Source of the DNA: JAFGUB01 sp050305515
GTDB lineage: Bacteria > Campylobacterota > Campylobacteria > Campylobacterales > Sulfurimonadaceae
DNA: 64,000 nucleotides
Direction of reading: 5' to 3'
NCBI GenBank assembly: GCA_050305515.1
Contig: JBNLFL010000013.1
Coordinates: 28,805-92,804, forward strand
How positions within the stretch are numbered: position 1 is the first letter of the stretch; the number at the start of each line of letters is the position of its first letter. The notes under the pieces were generated by a model that had not been told where the DNA came from, did not search any database, and saw only the letters and a list, made by a program, of their open reading frames with translations. Shown piece after piece: positions 61,483 through 64,000 of this stretch. A program made the position numbers and the translations under genes.

Positions 61483-62223
61483 TTATAACGACTCCGAGCT
61501 AGCGATAAACGCGGCGAAACGCCGTGTAAACGCATCTTTGGCGTCATCTTCGCTGATTGACCGGGCCAGGGCCTTGTCAACCCCTTTTCTGTAAATGCTT
61601 TTATACGCCTGCTTGATGGCCTCGATATCTTCGCGCACCGGAAGACGGCGGCGCAGGCCGATAAGGTTGAGCCCGTGCACCTCGGCGTGATTGCCTTCTA
61701 CGAGTGTAAAAGGAGGCATGTCGTGCGTCACGTACGAAGCACCGCCCACCATGACACCCGTCCCGATGCGGCAGCCGCGTTCAATGGTACTCAGCCCGCC
61801 AACAATGACCCGCTCTTCGAGCGTCACTTCTGACTCCAGTGTCACGGCGTTGGTCAAAATGGCGTATTCGGAAATGTCCACGCCGTTGCCAATACGGCAG
61901 TAAGCCATGACGAAACCGTTGTTGGCAATGGTGACCGGGGCGTCGTTTTCGGCTTCGGTGCCGATCAGGGCAAATTCGCGTACATGCGTTCCCTCGCCGA
62001 TGGTGATGGCGGCAGCGTGATTACCGATCTGAACGTGCGAGAAGATCTTTACGCCTGCTTTACATGTAACATTGTCGTTGAGGATGGCGTGGGCCGCAAC
62101 GGAACAGCCGGTCTCCAGCACGACGTTCTTGCCGATATGGCAAAACGGGCCAATGGTGACATCGCTCGCAACGTTTGCGGAAGGGTCAACGAAGGCAGTA
62201 GGATGAATCAGGTGGTTGGACAT
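61483..62223 (-). CDS. LpxA-like left-handed beta-helix protein lacking catalytic histidines
   Basis: The 246-residue protein starts at ATG 62223. Hexapeptide repeats (PSANVASDVTIGPFC, CKAGVKIFSHVQIGNH) and the LpxA C-terminal signature SYVTHDMPPFTLVEGNHA then LNLIGLRRRLP place it with UDP-GlcNAc acyltransferases. A gap-free alignment with E. coli LpxA from memory puts Arg and Asn where His122 and catalytic His125 lie (NGFVMAYCRIGNG), and Glu at His144 and His160. Length is near normal. It is unlikely to be the standard lipid A acyltransferase; a different acyl transfer or a non-catalytic role is possible. Confidence 0.75.
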   Translation of the reverse strand: MSNHLIHPTAFVDPSANVASDVTIGPFCHIGKNVVLETGCSVAAHAILNDNVTCKAGVKIFSHVQIGNHAAAITIGEGTHVREFALIGTEAENDAPVTIANNGFVMAYCRIGNGVDISEYAILTNAVTLESEVTLEERVIVGGLSTIERGCRIGTGVMVGGASYVTHDMPPFTLVEGNHAEVHGLNLIGLRRRLPVREDIEAIKQAYKSIYRKGVDKALARSISEDDAKDAFTRRFAAFIASSESL

Positions 62224-62395
62224 GGCAACTCGCAGTAATAAAGTGTGAAACAATAGCGTATCTTTCATGCAAATGCCCTTTTTTATCGTCTACTCCGATC
62301 ATTCGGGCTCACAAAAAACTCACAGAGATTCATAAAAGTGTCAGGAGCTTTATGTTTACAATAAGGCGAACAAAATTACCACCAAGGAGTGAACG

Positions 62396-63340
62396 ATGGC
62401 TGAAGACATACTCAAACGTATCCTCATATCCGTAATGGTTGTAGTGGGATTGAGCACTACAGTTTTTGCAGATTTCTATGTGATTCCCGTGAACAAGAAA
62501 ATAAAAAATGTCGTCACCGTGGCGAAGTCGGGCGGGCAGTTTACAGACATTCAGGCTGCCATAGATTCGATAACGGATGCTTCTGCAACCAATCCCTATG
62601 TGATTTATATCGGGCCGGGTATATACAGTGTAGCAGCGGGTGATAGTATTGTGATGAAAAACAATGTCAGTCTCATAGGAAGCGGCGTTGATAGTACCGT
62701 CATTGTCGGTCAGCGTACCAGTGCAGCTTTTTCTCCATCCGCAGGACTTATACTGGCATCGGATGCGGAAATAGCACAGATGAGCATCGACAACAATGTG
62801 ACATCAAATGCGGAAGGTGGGGTAACCGGAATCTATACAGCGCAACCGACCTATATGCATGATCTGAAAGTATCGGTAGCGGGTGGAACGAATCAGTCAA
62901 ACGCTTTGTATATTTCAAATGCTGCCGCCACAGTTCAGCATGTAAAATTGTTGGCTGACGGTTCGGCAGGTTACAATGGATTTGGAATCACTGCTAACTC
63001 TTCAGATGTTACTTTGGACTCTATTGAGATTACGACTTTTGGTGGTACCGGTACTGACCAAGGGGTCTATTTTTATAATTGTCCGTCAACAGTGCAGGCC
63101 AGTAATTTAAATATCAACAGCGAGCTCGCTGTCAATACCCAAGACTCACCCGTTCTGGTGCGCAACAGTTATCTTGAAGGCAGTACCTATTCAGTATTCA
63201 ATTGGGCAGACAGTGATCCGGCAAATACACCGACTTACACCCATTCCGTATTTGTACGTGGTGACACAGGTAGTTACGAATCAGGTGCAAATATATGTCT
63301 GCATTGCACAAGTAAGACGGGCGATGTCACCTGTAACTAG
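62396..63340 (+). CDS. Exported pectate-lyase-fold beta-helix protein
   Basis: The 314-residue protein has a signal region at about 10-30. The first repeat VVTVAKSGGQFTDIQAAIDS then YVIYIGPGIYSVAAGDSIV is the pectinesterase-like entry into a right-handed beta helix, and VSLIGSGVDSTVIVGQ follows. The final part is Cys-rich (ICLHCTSKTGDVTC). No catalytic Asp pair was identified. It is upstream of the coiled-coil gene by 42 bases and may be co-expressed as a surface or spore-coat-like structural protein. Confidence 0.72.
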   Translation: MAEDILKRILISVMVVVGLSTTVFADFYVIPVNKKIKNVVTVAKSGGQFTDIQAAIDSITDASATNPYVIYIGPGIYSVAAGDSIVMKNNVSLIGSGVDSTVIVGQRTSAAFSPSAGLILASDAEIAQMSIDNNVTSNAEGGVTGIYTAQPTYMHDLKVSVAGGTNQSNALYISNAAATVQHVKLLADGSAGYNGFGITANSSDVTLDSIEITTFGGTGTDQGVYFYNCPSTVQASNLNINSELAVNTQDSPVLVRNSYLEGSTYSVFNWADSDPANTPTYTHSVFVRGDTGSYESGANICLHCTSKTGDVTCN

Positions 63341-63382
63341 TCACTTTTTTGGAATCTAATTCATCATCACGGAGTCTTTATT

Positions 63383-64000
63383 ATGAATCTGTTTCGTAGA
63401 GTGTTTTTTTCGACACTGTTTTTAGGTGGTGCGGTACTTCTCGCTCTTGATACGGCACCGGTAATGAATAAGCCACCGCTGGAAGCCGCAACCGTTGCAC
63501 AATTTGCCGAGACCATGAATGTCGCGCGCGCCAAAGTGACGGCAGCTTCGACCGTGCTGCAGAGCAACGCGGCGGCTCCCGAAGGCAAGCCCACAGCCGA
63601 ACAGGCATTGCAGGCATTTTCCATTGCGCTCAAACAGGGCAGCAAGTTTATTAACGCCGAAAAAGATGCCTGCGCGCAGACCGGTATGCCTTACGAGCAG
63701 TTTGCAGACGTGCAGAAACGTCTCATTCAGGTACGCATGTACGAAGAACTTCAGCGTAACCGTGAAAGTCAGAAGCAGGGCAAAAAAGCTTCCCAGATGC
63801 AGGAAGAGGCAGAGGCCAAATTGAATGACCAGCTTGCCAGACTCGAAGCACAGGTTGCCAAAAGCGAAGAGGGTCTGAAAAAGGCTGAAGATCAGGAAGC
63901 ATCACGTCAGCAGAAGCTCGCAGAAAAAATCGCGACGCAAAAAGAGCGAATTTCCAAGCTTGAAGACGAAGTGAAAAACGCCAAAAACGACAAGAGCCGC
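63383..64000 (+). CDS. Exported coiled-coil protein, partial (3' end outside window)
   Basis: ATG 63383 follows GGAGTCTTTATT. 206 codons are visible and remain open at the window end. A signal peptide (about 1-22) is followed by a helical region with two Cys-free segments and, from about residue 110, a long Lys/Glu/Gln-rich coiled coil (QEEAEAKLNDQLARLEAQVA, KLAEKIATQKERISKLEDEV). Family not determined. No domain can be named until the rest is seen. Confidence 0.6.
   Translation, partial: MNLFRRVFFSTLFLGGAVLLALDTAPVMNKPPLEAATVAQFAETMNVARAKVTAASTVLQSNAAAPEGKPTAEQALQAFSIALKQGSKFINAEKDACAQTGMPYEQFADVQKRLIQVRMYEELQRNRESQKQGKKASQMQEEAEAKLNDQLARLEAQVAKSEEGLKKAEDQEASRQQKLAEKIATQKERISKLEDEVKNAKNDKSR

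Larger units (their letters stand above)
469..62069. repeat. Highly iterated palindrome TTACATGTAA, 27 exact copies
   Basis: Exact starts: 469, 682, 2058, 4779, 4946, 6435, 7531, 12247, 14504, 20109, 22745, 23719, 27352, 33505, 33732, 33877, 36553, 37266, 42399, 43580, 49170, 49184, 50757, 52275, 55314, 58197, 62060. One-mismatch forms include 12222, 12519, 33489, 40016 and 54527. Copies lie both inside genes and between them. None lies in the cassette genes at 23761-26944, 31406-33322 or 33946-35977, nor in the plus-strand block 27477-30581. Flanks often begin C or G and end C or G. Confidence 0.9.

Noticed and set aside
61483..62223. Annotation as functional lpxA
   Set aside because: All four conserved histidines appear replaced, so only the fold and family resemblance are claimed.
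1..64000. CRISPR array, rRNA or tRNA genes
   Set aside because: No regularly spaced repeats and no recognisable tRNA or rRNA segments were found by eye.

Overview
The window looks like a chromosomal segment of a sulfur-oxidising member of the Campylobacterota (Epsilonproteobacteria). The reasons are a soxXYZAB cluster with monohaem SoxA, several OmpR-type regulator/kinase pairs, many periplasmic c-type cytochromes, and PutA/PutP proline use. This assignment comes from gene content; no rRNA, tRNA or CRISPR array was recognised. Most of the sequence has balanced base composition, but about 24.1-26.9 kb and 31.4-36.0 kb are clearly AT-rich and differ in style.

Layout: 1-6.3 kb holds truD (partial), a DUF333-papain protease, a Cache sensor/regulator/kinase operon and a CSLREA beta-helix protein. 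6.5-15.1 kb is soxXYZAB followed by a porin, a metallo-beta-lactamase-fold protein, a thioredoxin, a cytochrome, a DsrE protein and a DUF302 protein, probably one thiosulfate-oxidation unit. 15.2-17.6 kb is a second two-component system. 17.6-23.4 kb is proB-putP-putA. 23.7-36.7 kb is an accessory region. 36.7-44.7 kb has an FeS membrane protein, a thioredoxin, a bd-like membrane cytochrome pair with C-terminal haem c domains, and an MbnP/MbnH-type pair with a barrel protein. 44.7-64 kb contains an esterase/YfiR-like/TonB receptor operon, a LysE exporter, PPK2 with a tiny lipoprotein, a YyaL-like protein, TPR proteins, an AEC transporter, an ExeM/NucH-like nuclease, DsbD with a thioredoxin, an LpxA-like protein lacking the catalytic histidines, a beta-helix protein and a truncated coiled-coil gene.

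The most unusual part is 23.7-36.7 kb. Many small, mostly minus-strand, AT-rich genes are separated by imperfect inverted repeats that begin with RYYYAAC-like and end with GTTRRRY-like 7-mers, as integron attC sites do. No integrase gene is present. Three copies of one repeat (R1 26980-27324, R3 33336-33475, R2 35997-36345) each end exactly at a G/TT junction and each start a different run of cassettes, so R behaves like a duplicated attI-type platform. One cassette encodes a retron-type reverse transcriptase (NAxxH and VTG motifs) fused to a DUF3800 domain, with a small nested hairpin RNA candidate just upstream. This is a candidate anti-phage retron carried as an integron cassette.

A second window-wide signal is the palindrome TTACATGTAA. 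I counted 27 exact copies in 64 kb, against well under one expected by chance. They lie in genes and intergenic DNA of the resident chromosome, including decayed gene fragments, and none lies inside the cassettes. It behaves as a highly iterated palindrome that marks resident DNA. Coordinates were read by eye; no searches were run.
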